This document shows, piece after piece, positions 23,193 to 36,596 of a stretch of 64,000 nt of DNA. Made by a program: the position numbers and the translations under genes. The notes below the pieces were generated by a model that saw only the letters and a program-made list of their open reading frames with translations, was not told the DNA's origin and made no database searches. This DNA is from Brachycybe producta (Eukaryota > Arthropoda > Diplopoda > Playtdesmida > Andrognathidae), in NCBI GenBank assembly GCA_036925085.1, contig JAUPFP010000030.1:1364001-1428000 (forward strand). Reading direction: 5' to 3'. The first letter of the stretch is position 1. Every line of letters starts with the position of its first letter.

Positions 23193-26100
23193 ATGAGCTG
23201 TTACATAGATGTGCCCTTTAAACTGAAATCGGAGGTTGTTACTAGGGACAGTGCAGGTCACCACCACCATCACCACCACCATCACAATCACAACCACCAT
23301 AATCATCATCACCAACACCATCTGGATGACAATGATGGTTTGTATAATTCAAAAATAGATATAGAAAACACACATGTGGGTCAATAATAATAATATTATA
23401 AATACAATAAGGACGGAATGGACCATTAACATTATCATTATCATCATCATCATCATCAATTAGGATTATTTTGGCATTTCTGCTTAAAAGTGTGACCTCA
23501 CCCTTCTAGAGAGTTATACATTTGTATTTTTTATTTGTAATAATGTACTGACCACTTAAAAAAACATCCTTAAATATTTTATATATATATATAAAAAAAA
23601 TTTAAAAGGATCATATGTTGTACAAGCCTGAGACATGTGTTTTAGTACAAATTGACCAAAGTCCGAGAGAAAGAGAGACCATTTATTATTATTATTACTA
23701 TTGCACTCAAAATTAAAATATTTCATTTCAAAGCATATTTTTAAAAGGCGACAGAAACCATTTTTAGGTTTGCCAACAAAAATCTTACTTGGATATGTGA
23801 TGCAGAAACAAAAAAAAACTAGAATGTCTTTTTTAAACAACTTCTACGAAACGCATATTTGAAACTAGAAGAGTAAAGAAGGAACGCGCAGGAGGTAATG
23901 TGACACTCTGAATGTGAAAAACGAAAGTTTACCATTTTCTAACTTTCAAAAAAAAGTTTATTTTCACAAATACAATAATGCATTTTGACTCTTCTAGTAT
24001 TTAAATCATTCTTTTAAAAGTTGTTTTATTTTATACTTGAAATTAGAATAGTAAATGAAGATGCAGAACGGAATTTCATGCTACTTCATAAAAACATTCT
24101 ATATGTTGTATTTTGACTCTTCTAGTTTTCAAAGTCAGTTTTTTAAAAAACACACAAAAAAAAACTCTTCTAGTTTGAATAAAGATAATGCAACGTTATA
24201 AGCTAATTTTCATGATGAACATCTTTGAAAATAAACTTTTTATTGCATCTTTAAAAAAGTAAAAACAAAAATTTCACAAGGGCCAATAAAAAAAAAGTTT
24301 GATTTTCAAAAATATCATCATAAAAATATACGGATATTTTACTTACTTTAGTAGAAAATCAATTTTAAAATTTACATCATACATTGTTGTATTTTGCACC
24401 ACATAATAAAATTTATTTGAGAAATGAACGGAATTTTGATAAAAGTCCAATACGAACGAAGATTGAAGAGAGAGAGAGAGGAAAAAAAAGTCAAAAATGA
24501 ATCAAATGGGATTTATAATTTAATAATTTAAAAATTAAATAATTTTAATTAAGAATTAAGAGATTGTAGAAATAGAAATTACAAGTGTGTGCCGGTTTAT
24601 CTATATGTAAGATTCATGATTTTGGGGTCTTTGGACCAAATTGCTTCATGTTAAAAAAATGTATAGGATAATAGCGGTAATTGAATATACAAAATGTCTC
24701 TTATAATACCATAGAGAAACATGATTTATTAGAAATGTCCAACTATACAATATTCCAGTACATATTCAAGTGTTTTAATTACTTGATAACCTTGTACTGG
24801 TTAAACTTAAGACACCAAATATACCCCCTTAATACGAATTAGGCAAATTTCAATTATAAATGGGTGCCAATGCCCTCAAAGAAAGAAAAGATAGTTGAAA
24901 ATTTAAAAGTCAGTGGTACAGAAGAAGAAAAAAAAAACTTCCATTGGAAACCACATTGAAGAAAAAAGTCAAAAGTTATAATTATATAACAAACATTAAC
25001 ATTTATTTTTGCTTTATTTAAAATGAAATTTTCAGGTTTGGGCCTAACAGTCCTATGTGGTCTGGATCCTTCAAAATTACGTTTGGATCAAAACGGAAAT
25101 CCCATCATTTCAGAAATGCCGTGTTCACTTATACGAAACTGCAATCCACTACCACCAACATCGTCATCATCATCAACAACAACATTATCAAATGAACTCA
25201 ATAATGCAAGAACTTGTCAAAGTCCCGGAAATAGAAGATTGCCACTAGACCACAGTCCCACAATACCAAAGTGTACAACAACAATCACAACAACTGGATC
25301 AGGAGTGACTGCGAATGCCTCGGTGCCAGTGATGACGAGGCCGACAACAACAACAACAACAACGACGACGATAGCAAACAATGCAGGAATCACTGATAAC
25401 GAAATAACGACAAAGAAAACTGACGACACCGATAAGGATCCTAACACGAAACCTCCTTATTCGTATGTGGCTCTCATTGCCATGGCCATTAAGTCATCCG
25501 CAGAAAAACGACTGACTTTAAGTGAAATTTACTCGTACATTCGGAGTAATTTTCCGTATTACGAGAAAAATCAAAAGGGATGGCAAAACAGCATTCGACA
25601 TAACCTAAGTTTGAATGAATGTTTCGTAAAAATTCAACGTGAAGGAGGTGGCGAACGTAAAGGAAATTACTGGACACTCGACTCGAACTACGAAGACATG
25701 TTCGAGAACGGTAATTTCAGAAGGAGGAGGAGAATGAAACGACCTTATCGAAGTGGAGTCGGTACCACACCCGGAGCCACACCCTACCACAAGTCTATGT
25801 TCACGGACACTTTTGGCGTTCCGTTGGCTCTTACGACACCCAACTTCTTTGCATCTGCCGCTTACAATCCGCAGTCTACGTGGCCCTCTTTAACTGCAGT
25901 GCCAAATCCTCAACTGACATACAGTTCGTGTCAGTTAAGTCATGCCGCAAGTAATTCTCAGGCCCTAAGTGCCTATCCTCAACTACAAAGTCAACTACAG
26001 AGTGTTCAGAACATGCAGGTTTGTACCCCCCAAAAAATGCCATTCATATTGTTTAATATAGATAAATTCATGGTTTTGATAAACTTATTTTTATGTATAT

Positions 26101-26259
26101 ATACCATAGTTAAATACGATGAACCAATACAATCAAATGAATTCTGGATTAGGAAGTGCCTCTGGAGCTTCAGGATTTAGTTTCTCTGGATGTCGACGTC
26201 AACCAACTCCAAACCATGCCCAGACTATTCATCCAATGGCTCGTTACCATCCCTATTGA
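23193..26259 (+). CDS. foxL2: Forkhead transcription factor FoxL2
   Basis: Exons 23193-23337, 25036-26018 and 26110-26259 give 425 aa; phases 1 and 0 match and both donors read gtttgt. The forkhead domain spans about residues 187-287. The wing sequence ([15 protein letters not shown]) and the [12 protein letters not shown] tail are the FoxL2 signature. The C-terminal exon carries FSGCRRQ and ends MARYHPY, also like invertebrate FoxL2 proteins. The N-terminal exon encodes a histidine-rich tract (about residues 23-43, mostly His with Asn and Gln), and poly-Thr runs precede the DNA-binding domain. FoxL2 is a nuclear regulator of ovarian and sex-related development in many animals. The ATG at 23193 has A at -3. 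The 1.7-kb intron 1 holds repeat fragments; intron 2 is 91 bp. An ORF reading from 25023 through both introns is an artefact of missing the splices. Confidence 0.95.
23850..24260. repeat. Fragmented family A-like arms in foxL2 intron 1
   Basis: GAAACTAGAAGAGTAA and several CTCTTCTAGT pieces in mixed order; strongly rearranged. Confidence 0.45.
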
Positions 26260-26298
26260 AAATTATACTTTCAACTTGTAAATTAACCACAAAGATGC

Positions 26299-26304
26299 AA
26301 TAAA
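26299..26304 (+). terminator. foxL2 poly(A) signal
   Basis: AATAAA 40 bp after the foxL2 stop, followed by GT-rich sequence (ATGTACGTAC). This implies a very short 3' UTR. Confidence 0.5.
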
Positions 26305-27009
26305 AAATGTACGTACATTATTAGTATTTGTTAATACTACTTTTACTATATATTTAATTTAAAAAAAAAACCGTTTCAAAGCATCAGTAAGCTGTAAGCT
26401 AAACTAAAGCTGAAAAGAATTCCAACAAACTGAAGAGTAAATCAAAGTGAATTTTGGTCACTTGAACCTACGAACATTTGCTTCACTCTGTATCTACTTT
26501 TAGATATGATTTTTTTTTAAATGGTCAGCGGTTAGAACCATAATATAATTAATATTCAATGTTAAATGGTTATTACTAGAATATATGAACCGTAAAATGA
26601 ATTTCTAATTGTGATGAAAGATATAAATATTATAATAATTGTTGTTCAGCAGTTATTTTAGGGTCATTTTGGCAAGAAACTCAAATTAAAAACGTTCGTT
26701 AAAAACTGGAATGCTAGACAAATATGCTGAAAAGTATTTTCAGAAAGATTTTTTTTTACCAATGACGTTTAAGAAGAAGAAGAAGAAGAACGTTCTAAAC
26801 GCCATCATCACAGAAAGTTTTGAAGAATTCAATAATAAGAAATTGAAACATCAAGATGTTGATTTGTACAATTTGCAAAGAAAATCACAAAAATGCAATT
26901 TAGCAAATTCACCTAAAATTTATAAGTTTATTAATTATTACAAACTATCAATTTTCGTTCTTAGTAAAGTATAATTGTCCCATGAACTATGTTTATTTTG
27001 TATTTCAGG

Positions 27010-27265
27010 AGCAACGCTTGAAAATATTTTAGAAACTAGAAGGGTAGAGAACAATCAAGTTTTTGAAAATGCCCTAACTTTAAGCAGACAACTTTTTTTA
27101 AAACTTTTCGTAGAGAATTATTTATAATATTTTGAAAAGATATCAACATGAAAATACTTCGAAGTGATTCCACTACCGTTCTAGTTTCTAACACACTTTC
27201 AATTTATTTTTAGTGTTGCCTTTCTGAAACTTTAGAATAACTAAGAGAATTGGAAAATCAAGTAT
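27010..27265. repeat. Family A copy
   Basis: Short left arm with AGAAACTAGAAGGGTAGAG and a complete right arm. Confidence 0.6.
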
Positions 27266-27849
27266 TCATAAAAAAGACATGTTAATTTTGCTAGAACTAA
27301 CTAAAAAGTTTACTTGTATTAGGTCAATGTAATTTTTTTGTTTTATGTTACAAAACTTAAGTTGCCTGATACAAATACAGTATATATGCTAACAACAAAA
27401 ATTAAGTTCACAAACACGTGTAAAGAATATGTGTAATTATAGTGAAGAAGCCCCTGGATTACACCATAACAGCCTAAATAGATTACGACTTGACTACTAT
27501 TTTTTAAGTCGTTCAGATTTAAACGTACAGATATATTAATCATTTGACTGTAATGTAAGTTAAATGCAAAGAAAAAGAAGAAGAAAAAAAGTGTTGAACA
27601 AAAAAAAAATTCTACTCGAATATATAGCGATAGTTGTTTAAATTATACTTGTCAAAAAAATAAGCCCAACAGTTTCGAGATTTATAGACTGACAACAAGG
27701 TTTTAAATTGAAGTAGTAAACCTAACCGACGACGACCTAACTAACTCTCATAATGTACATCGTTTTTTTTAACCAAACTATATGAGTCTATGACCAATGA
27801 ACAGTACAAAAAAAATACATATATAAATATAGGTTTAAATGGGGTTTTC

Positions 27850-27851
<2 letters not shown>

Positions 27852-27882
<31 letters not shown>
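27852..27882. repeat. (GA)n microsatellite
   Basis: About 15 GA units. Confidence 0.95.
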
Positions 27883-27884
<2 letters not shown>

Positions 27885-28171
27885 CTATGTTAGGAGACAG
27901 TTTGAAAAGATAGTAAATTTTGCACCTGTTCTAACACATCACCAACATTTGTTTTCAAATCAACTCCAACAAGTTTATCTTTGTCTTTAGACCACTTTTT
28001 CAATATAGTTTAAATAGATTAAACTTTATTGTCACAACTATATTTCAAATTTTAACAGTTAACTACTGAACTAAATTATTAACTAACTACTAACTAAACT
28101 ATTAAGGCCAGAAATAAAATTCAGAAATATGTGTAGAAATTGTGCATTTGATGCAAATGACATTTATATTA

Positions 28172-28942
28172 GACAGGGTGTCCTAAAAGTCCTAATGCAG
28201 TTTCAATTTCTAATAACTTCACTGAACATGCTGCACAATTTACCTTTTGTCTGAACTGAGGCCATCGAGACTTTAACGACAGCTCAGTTTTTCAGAAGAA
28301 CTTGCTCCTTGAATTTTCAATTTAAATAATTACTCTAGAAGCAGCCGAAAGGGCTTGTAACTGAGGGACTGTTTAGTCCAAAAGCAGCATGGAAATGCAT
28401 TGTCAAAATAAACTTCCATCACCTGCTATAACAATTTTCCATACAAATATACCATTGAGTTGAATGGCAGCATTAGTATATTACATGCCTTGTTCAATAG
28501 CACCACTTTAAATTCCCTAAATGAAAACATTTCTTTGGAAGTAAATTCCATTGTCGAATCACCCTAGCTACAAATGACCAAGAATATGAGTCTGTAGAAA
28601 TCGTGCAAAAATCTATTTTATTTCCTTAGAGTGGTCACCCTTACTGTATAATGTGTATATGCAGTTTTGCGTAGTTTAGTAGCAGTTGGTTTTGAACAAA
28701 GACCCCCACTAATATTTTTTTAATAATATTTAGGCGGAAGTCAGTCCTACGAAATACTAACATGTCCCACCCAAGTTCTGTTAGAACTTTACGAAAGTTA
28801 ACATTTTCTATAATTAAATATGCTAAATCTTAAATAAATTCCCTATCAGTTACAACTTTACACATTGTTTCTATTTTATGACAGAAGTGAAGTTATTAAA
28901 AATTGAAACTATACAAGGATTATATGTACACCCTGTATAATA
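28172..28942. mobile_element. Mariner-like non-coding element
   Basis: Left end ACAGGGTGTCCTAAAAGT and right end ACACCCTGTATA are inverted, in the style of Tc1/mariner termini with TA targets. No transposase frame remains. A LINE-tail-like fragment lies inside at about 28325-28412. Confidence 0.45.
28325..28412 (+). mobile_element. Dispersed retroelement tail
   Basis: Contains AGAAGCAGCCGAAAGGGCTT and ends GGAAATGCATTGTCAAAATA. The same text recurs at 18366-18440, 33135-33190 (minus) and 59527-59625 (minus), with a shared frame resembling QAAQRACDRGTI and stop. This fits 5'-truncated copies of one non-LTR element. Confidence 0.35.
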
Positions 28943-29609
28943 AAAGTACAATTAATTAAATGTCTCAACCAATTAATAGTTACAATCGCCAGAAGTGACA
29001 GTAGAAAATGCAAAATCATAATGATTTCGTTAAAAGAAACCCTTTATGTCATTTTTTTCTGAACAAAAAAAAATAAGTGAAAATATGCAAATTTATGCAA
29101 ATTTCATTTTGGATCAAACTGATTATTATAGCAGATATGGCACTTATATTGTATGATGATAGTTGTGCCTAAAATTTTCAAAGTTTCAATTTGAAGGCAC
29201 AAAAAGCAGGTTTCTATTTCTTTTAGGGAGTTACTGTTATTGTTGTTGATAATATTTTAAAATGCATCATAATACAAGTAGTTAGAAAATAAAAAACATA
29301 CAGAAAAAATACCCATCAAACCTAATGATGATATGATTTGCTTATTTGTTTCTTTTAGGTCTTCTTGTTTGTAAAAAAAATGAAAAAAAGTGGGGAGAGA
29401 ATGAAAAGAGTGAAAAACTTCTATAGGAAAAGTATGCATAATGGAAAAAGTTACTCTTTTTACTATGAGTGAGTCTTGTTTTTCACACCATGTCCGTTTG
29501 TTTCCAAAATATTGTCACATTTGAACGTCTGTTGGGAGGGAAAACAGGGTCGTTATGGGGGCCCTAAACTAAACACACCATCCAACCAAGTTTATATACA
29601 TCATCTTGT

Positions 29610-29711
<102 letters not shown>

Positions 29712-30440
29712 CAAGGCTTCTGTTCAATTTGGCTCACTTGATGGCCCATCATTGTCAATGGAGAAAGTAAAAAAAGGGGGAACAGAAAATACTGTATAAA
29801 GACAGTGTTGAAAGGGATGATGATGATGACTTCTGCCAAAAATCCTCTATTTTCTTATAACATTCGTCAAAAGAAAAACTCCCCTTTAGTTATTTTTTTA
29901 AATCTAAATTTTTCCAAATATTTATAAATATTTCTTTTAATCTTTGAACAGAAATAAAATTCAATTTTTGTACATTTTTAAACATATTTTAAACTTTTCA
30001 GTTTTATTCTGCACATTCACACAAGCAACTTTTCATTAAACTTTTTCAAGCAATAAAACTTGCAATGAGACATGCAATGCAAGAGATTGTAGCTGTGATA
30101 TGACATTCAACAAGATGCAAGTTTCTTTTGAAACGTATGTGAGACCCAGTTTTTTTTTATGATACTCGCCATTAAACAACCAATCAAGAGTGAACTAATA
30201 ATAAACGTTAGAAGTTTGAATTTGCATATCAATTTTTTTTTTAATTTAATTTTATTAAATTTTGTTTCATATCTGATTGGTCGCTTTCAGTTAACAACTT
30301 ATGAAACTAGTTGTAAAACTAGTTGTAAAACTAGTTTTATTTGTGATATGGAAGTTTATTAAAATCTTACAGTTGCAAGTCTCATTGTAAATTGAATAGC
30401 ATGTTTTATTATATGAAAAGTTGCTTGCTTGATAGAGGAA
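29712..30440. other. Gene-free stretch after the (TA)n tract
   Basis: Contains a triplicated 13-bp AACTAGTTGTAAA motif at 30304-30334; nothing coding. Confidence 0.5.
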
Positions 30441-30504
30441 TTAGAAACTAGAAGAGTTAATGACAGTTTGAATAGATACAATTTTTTTTTATATTTTTAG
30501 TCCA

Positions 30505-30810
30505 CAAAATGAAGAGAAACTTTAATGTGTTTTAGAAACTAGAAGGGTAGCTGAACCACTTAAGGGTATTTTCAATTTTTCATACTGATATTTTTTTTTA
30601 AATAAGAAGACAACGCTAAGCAAAGTTAGCAGACTATTTTTTTTTTTTAAATTTATGTCTATAAAAAGTATATTTTACAAGATTTTGCACATTTGAAATA
30701 TATCAAGTTAAAGAGTGATTGATTTACCCTTCTAGTTTCTCTTACTTTTGCTCCTGAAGAAAGGAATAAATCAAAATTCGAATAACAGTTATTCGTAAAC
30801 AATCTTAACT
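30505..30810. repeat. Family A copy
   Basis: GTGTTTTAGAAACTAGAAGG to TACCCTTCTAGTTTCT; the centre keeps AAGCAGACT-like text. A lone arm precedes it at 30440. Confidence 0.65.
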
Positions 30811-31799
30811 GATACATTTACTCTTCTAGTTTAGAAAACTATATTCAAAATCTTCAATCATGTTTTAACGGCTAAATGTAACGTAAAATGCTTTAAAGTT
30901 TTCATTTATTTTTAAATTTTACAGTAGTTTTTAAAAAAGTTAAGAAATGCATTTTTTTTTCATGAAAAGTTTATTTTGAAATTTGTCATTCTAGTCCAGT
31001 TTGCAAATATGTTTTATTTAGTGCGTCTTTTTTCATTTTTTTTAGTAATTATCGCCTGAAATCTAATTAAAATGGCCATATTTTAAAACACCGCTAAAGG
31101 CAAGGTTTTAAGCTTAGCATTATGTTTTAGAATATTTAAAATTGCATATTATTTTATATTATATGCGTAACTTGTATATTATCTCTGTATATAATTTATA
31201 ACCAAAGTTTATATAATGACAACATAATTCAATTAGAAGGTTAGAAAGGCTAGAATTTTCATGAAAAAAAAAATTAATTTCAGTATTTCACATTCAATAA
31301 ATAACTAAATCATTTTTATGTAAACTACACGTTTAATTAATCGATAATTTACGAGTTTAACGACCATATTCTAAAACGGTACTTAATAAGCCAAAGTGAA
31401 ACTTTAAAACTCTTACTATAGAGAATTTTGTATTAATTCATGTTTTAAGCTTAACTTTATTTTAAAGAACCGTTTTTGATCTAATCTAAAGTTTGATCTA
31501 ATATAATTTTAAGTTTATTCTTTCTAAAGTTATCATTCTTAAAATAATTAAACCCTGTTAATAATTTAATAATAATAATAATAATAAAATGCCCTGTTTA
31601 TCAAATACGAGCTTAGAATTATGTAAACATTTAGTAAATGACATTTAAAAAATAATAAATATTACTATTTTGAAAAAATAAATATTTAACAATGTTTCAA
31701 TGTCTCATTCTAGTCAATTTTAATAAGTTCCTAACAAATATGAAATTAAGGTTTTAAATATTTTTTTTTAAATCATTCAATTGACGATGATGTTTATCA

Positions 31800-32105
31800 A
31801 CTATTAACGGCTCGGATTTTTATGCAAAATCAACCAAAATGTTTCTCAATTTGTGGCCCACAAGTGCCAATTGTGAAGTAATCATCATCATTAGAGCAAT
31901 TGCAATTATGTTTTTTTCTCAACTGAAAAAAAAGGCTGGTTAGAGACTAGATGACTAGTTACAATCAGTTGTCAACTAGAATTCTAGTCTCCAACCAGTG
32001 TATTTAATTGATCTAAATGTGGGATTATTATTTCACTATTGGCTATTGGGCCTACACAAATTGAAAAGCATTTGCTTGATATTTTGCATAAAAATTCAAG
32101 CAATA
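31800..32105. repeat. Family B copy
   Basis: Starts GGCTCGGATTTTTATGC; inner arms TAGAGACTAGATGACTAG and TCTAGTCTCCAACCAG. Confidence 0.7.
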
Positions 32106-33239
32106 TTATGAATTTCTTTTTTCTCTAAATTTTGTCTAAAAGTGTCCTTATTTGTATAAAATATATATATAGAAAAATAAATATGAAATTTTGAATGTAA
32201 ATAAGTGAAATGGACCCTTTCTCTCTGTTATTTTCAAACTTATTTAGTAAAACACACACAAAACAATATGAAATTTATAATTTATTTGAGTTTTTTTAAT
32301 TTGATGACAAGTACAATTAGAGATATCGATTTATCTTGTCAAACAAAACGATAAATTAACAAGATAAACTAACATAATATTATATTGAATTGACCATCTT
32401 TGGTAATTAACATTTTTTTAAAAAAAAAATAATATCCTGTTTATAGTATTCAGATTACGAAAAATAAAAGTTAGTTGTTTCAATATTGAATATAATAATA
32501 TTCTTAAATGAAAATGCATGATTGTTGCATGATGGATGATATGCGAAAGTCCAAATTCACAAATTGCAATCGCATGTTTCATTCAATTTCAATTGTATCA
32601 TACAAAATGAAATATTATACGAGATGGAAAATTTATATATATATTTTTTTTAAAAAAAAATAACACCCTAACCAATTGGTACCTTTCGACTTTGACTGTA
32701 TCTCTATCATTTTTGCTTTATTTCAAATTATCATTTACTCTCTCATATTAAGTTTTTATTCTAATCTCATTTAGCGGGACCCATAACGGAATAAACTTTT
32801 TTTTTCTTCTTAAAACTTATATCCTTCCATCCTTTTAAATATTAATCCAAATTATAGTTAATTTAATTATGTTAAAATATGATAACGTTTTGCATTCAAA
32901 TTCACAGGGGAACTGTTCACCTTCATCATAATTGCAACAAACTAATGTATAATTTAAAGCCCCTAATAGTTTAAAATCTTTAAATATTTAATTTTAACAA
33001 AGTTACTTGGAAATTATAATAAAAAAAAATGATAATAAATTCACACTACGTTACTAAAATAAATTTTAATTTGCATAAGATACTGTTTATAGTATTTTGG
33101 ACAATACATTTCTTATACATCTTTTGAAGTAAATTGTTCCACTGTTGTAGGCCCTCTGGACTACTTGCAGAGGAGTTATTCAAATTCGAATATGTAAACA
33201 AAACGTCAGAAATTCAATAAAACTCTAATATACTATGCA
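32106..33239. other. AT-rich spacer, nothing recognised
   Basis: A+T above 75% by eye, no long frame, no inverted repeat of note. Confidence 0.5.
33135..33190 (-). mobile_element. Dispersed retroelement tail (short)
   Basis: On the minus strand, CTGCAAGTAGTCCAGAGGGC; the 3' part seen in the other copies is missing. Confidence 0.3.
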
Positions 33240-33500
33240 TTTTCGAAACATTTTAAACAATAAGTTGAAAATGTCTAAGAAACTAGAAAAGTAACCAAAT
33301 AATAATAACGCTATTTTCATGTTGCTATCTCTTAATAAAAAGATTTCATTGTAGTTTGAAAATGACCTAAAAGAAATTTAAAAAGTTTATTTTTCAAGAT
33401 AATAAGATGAAAATGTGCTTTTAATTTCCTCTTCTAATGTCTAACATAACTTAACGTTACTTGTAAAAAAAAAATGCAGAATAGAATAACCATAGTTCTC
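33240..33500. repeat. Family A copy, degraded
   Basis: AAGAAACTAGAAAAGTAACC left; the right arm has lost the TAGTTTCTAA core. Confidence 0.5.
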
Positions 33501-33504
33501 TACA

Positions 33505-33562
33505 CCATTTGCATATTTTGCAATAATGACTATTTAGTCATTATTGCAAAATATGCAAATGG
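33505..33562. repeat. Perfect 27-bp inverted repeat with 4-nt loop
   Basis: CCATTTGCATATTTTGCAAT... pairs exactly with its inverse around a TATTTA-centred loop. Each arm begins with the POU octamer ATTTGCAT. Confidence 0.85.
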
Positions 33563-34429
33563 ATTATAAAAAGCCTGAAATTTATTCAAGTTGGCAATTA
33601 TGTAAGTGACATGGCGTGCAATTAAGCCAAAATGCTGTCAATTTTTCTTCCTGTAACTATTAACTTAATTCAAAATTCTCATAACATTTGATGAAGAGAA
33701 AATAAAATATTATGGTGTTAAACCAAAACTGTTAACGAGTTCGGGACCTTTCATAATTGTGTTTAAACTATTTTTTACATAAAGCAAAATAAAAATAACC
33801 CCAGTTCAGACAAGAAATTAAAGTATGAGTTAATCTCAAGTGAAAGGGGTTGACACATATTAAATGAAATATCACTTGCGGCCGGTGTTGGAGTGTTGAA
33901 TGAAACGGAAGTCAGCCTGAAATATTAAAATGTTCTATTCTCAGCACTACACACACAGTATAAATAACCATAAAGAATATCAAATGTGTATATATTAAGA
34001 TGATGATGGCACGAAAAAATAACAACAACAAGAAAAAAAATTTCCTCAATTGTGTTTATTGTAACCTTTGAAAGATTATTTACTTGCCATTCATTCAAGT
34101 AACATAAAATTTAAACAAGAAACCTAAGATGACACCAAAAATGATTCAAGTCAAGAGTCCTTTTCTACATTTCACATCCTAGTGAAGTCTTCTTCTTGCA
34201 GGAAAGTTAAATTTCAACTATTCTCTTAGGTCATAGAAGCAGATGGTGTACTTTATTTTACAAAAAAAAACTAGGCATAGAATTCCTGACAGCTGCTTAG
34301 ACCTTTTAATATAATACTTCATCATTTTAAATCACATTCTTCAACAAAAATCAAGTTAAACTTTCTAGTATGTTACCTAAATTAGATACCTACATTTTGT
34401 TAAAGAAGCTTGAAGAGCTTAAATTCATG

Positions 34430-34585
34430 AAGCCCACAGAGCTCACTAGGTCCACGAGTCCCACCAGATCCATAAAGCCCACCAGGCACACAAAGCTCAC
34501 CAGAAAAACGAAACCCACAAAGCTCACTGGACCAATGAAACCCATAAAGCTCACCAGGCCCATGAAACACACAAAACAAACAAAG
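34430..34585. repeat. Minisatellite of 12-15-bp units
   Basis: Variants of AAGCTCACCAGG and CCCACCAG alternate with ACGAAACCC. The long frames on both strands come from the repeat. Confidence 0.7.
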
Positions 34586-35611
34586 AGCCTTTTTCTTCCC
34601 ATAAAATTGTCAGCCCATCTCACCGGCCAATGGACTTTATATTAAGGCCTAGAGACCTATTCTAAGTAGGTCTCTAAATTGCAAAAACATTTTTAGGAAC
34701 AAGATTGCTACCAATTTAGAAAATATATTTTCAAGTAGTAGTAGTAGTAGTAACTTCTTTTTTAAATCCACCCTTGAGAATCAATGTTTTTGTATCAGCT
34801 GCCACAAGTTTGAAACACAATTGTCATTACAACAAGTTATTTTTGCAACAAACGTCAATGTTTAGCCAACAAAAAGTCACAATATTTTCAAAGCTACAAT
34901 TTTCTCCCCTTTCAAAATTCAAACCACTATTTTAATAATAATCAGTGAATTTATTTTCATTATTTTTTTGTAAAAACAAAATTCACAAATAAAACCTGAT
35001 TTTTGTCTCTTATATAATTTTGCAATGTCACAAGTGACATGTGTCTTCATCATTTAACAAAAAAAATTCATATTATTTCCTTATTTATCTTTTAATTTTA
35101 AAAAAAAAAGTTTCACAAGATTCTGTTTATAGTTATAACTAAAAGTAGAAAGGTCTTAAATTAAAACTGATGAAGTTTAAGATATTCAAGAAAGTAACTT
35201 CATTAGCTTTTGTTTTCTAAGTGATTCGTCAAATTACCAAGTATGTTGTATTCAAAGAAAGAGTGTTTATAAAGTTTGTAAAGAAAAGCAAACGAGAGCT
35301 TGAAAAAATGGCAATATTTATCGTTTCTAGTGCAAACACCAGCTGAGTATTTGGCAAACGAAATGGGGGTAGCCATTAAGTTACAAGTTAAAATATGACC
35401 CGGGCCAATAAGATGAAAAAGTCTAACGTCCTCCTCCTCCTCCTCATCCTGAGAATCTTACAAAATACTCGAAGCCCATTCAGTACACAGACCCCCCCCC
35501 CCCTTTATTAATTCCCAATGGAAATCTATGGACTTTTATGTTTGAAATCCAAAGTATTGTTTGAGAGTTCAAATACAATTTTCGTTACGAATTCAGATAA
35601 TTTCATAAATC

Positions 35612-35775
35612 ATTAATTAATTGATCTTATTATAGGACCAATAACATAATTTCTGTAGCTGTGCATAAATTTAAAAGGATGTAAATGATGGTTGTCATTT
35701 ACATCCTTTTAAATTTATGCACAGCTACAGAAATTGTGTTATTGGTCCTATAATAAGATCAATTAATTCGTTGGA
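35612..35775. repeat. Near-perfect long hairpin (about 75-bp arms)
   Basis: The arms run from ATTAATTGATCTTATTATAG to AAAGGATGTAAATGA and back around a GG/TTGT loop. The only mismatch I see is AACATAATTTC against GAAATTGTGTT. Confidence 0.85.
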
Positions 35776-36596
35776 GGTGGAGGCTAGCTCGTAGTGAATT
35801 ACAATATTAGAAATACCCAATTAACAACATCCTGCACCTCCAGTTTAATAAAAAGCTACTACTAGTAATAGGAAAGATTAAGGAACGAATGAGAGCTGAA
35901 TATGCCGGCCGGCACTCGAAAATATCGAAAAACCTGAATAAGTTTATAATGGCACAAATGTTTTGTGTGTTTCATGATATTTTTGATTTTTTTTTCGATT
36001 TTTTATTAGTCAATATTTTTGATTTTTTTTGTTATCTTAAATTTTTCAATTTTTTTATAAGACATTATCGATTTTTTTAATAAGACTATTTTCAGTATTT
36101 AGACTTTTTCGATTTTTTTTATAAGATATTCTAAATATTTTCGCATCTTCAACTTTTTTTCGGATGTTTAAAAAATATCGCCAGTCTTACAAGGCCGCCG
36201 TAGGCTCCCAACTACACTTCAACCTCTCGTCGTCATTTGGGACTTAATCCTTTGAGATGGAACACACACACCATTTAAAAAAGAAACCATTTAACCCTTT
36301 ATGCCCTCACCCTCCTCCACCCACACACTCCATCCCAAGAAAGGAACTTTTTTTTATGGAAAAAAAAAATGGACACCATATTTATTTGAACATTATGCAT
36401 GTTTACTTTAGATATGAAACAATGCAAGGTCAGGTCAATTTGATTTAAGAATCCCAGGAATAGCATCGGAAACAATGTTAGTCGAGGTAGAGGTCAACAA
36501 CAACAACACCAAAAAAAGCTGGGTCATTCTCTCATTTGATTTGTGGTCTTATAACCCTTAGCGACAGCTGAATAGAAAGTTGTAATAGTGATGTAT
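35776..36596. other. Spacer with TTTTTCGATTTTTT-type repeats
   Basis: 36000-36140 holds a loose tandem repeat of TTTTTCGATTTTTTATAAGA. No gene recognised. Confidence 0.5.

Noticed and set aside
25023-26180. A 385-aa foxL2 frame starting at 25023
   Set aside because: It reads through a clear acceptor at 25035 and the 91-bp intron after 26018; the spliced three-exon model gives proper FoxL2 ends.
34370-34645. Thr/Lys-rich plus-strand frame and its Gly/Phe-rich antisense
   Set aside because: Open on both strands because of a short-unit minisatellite.
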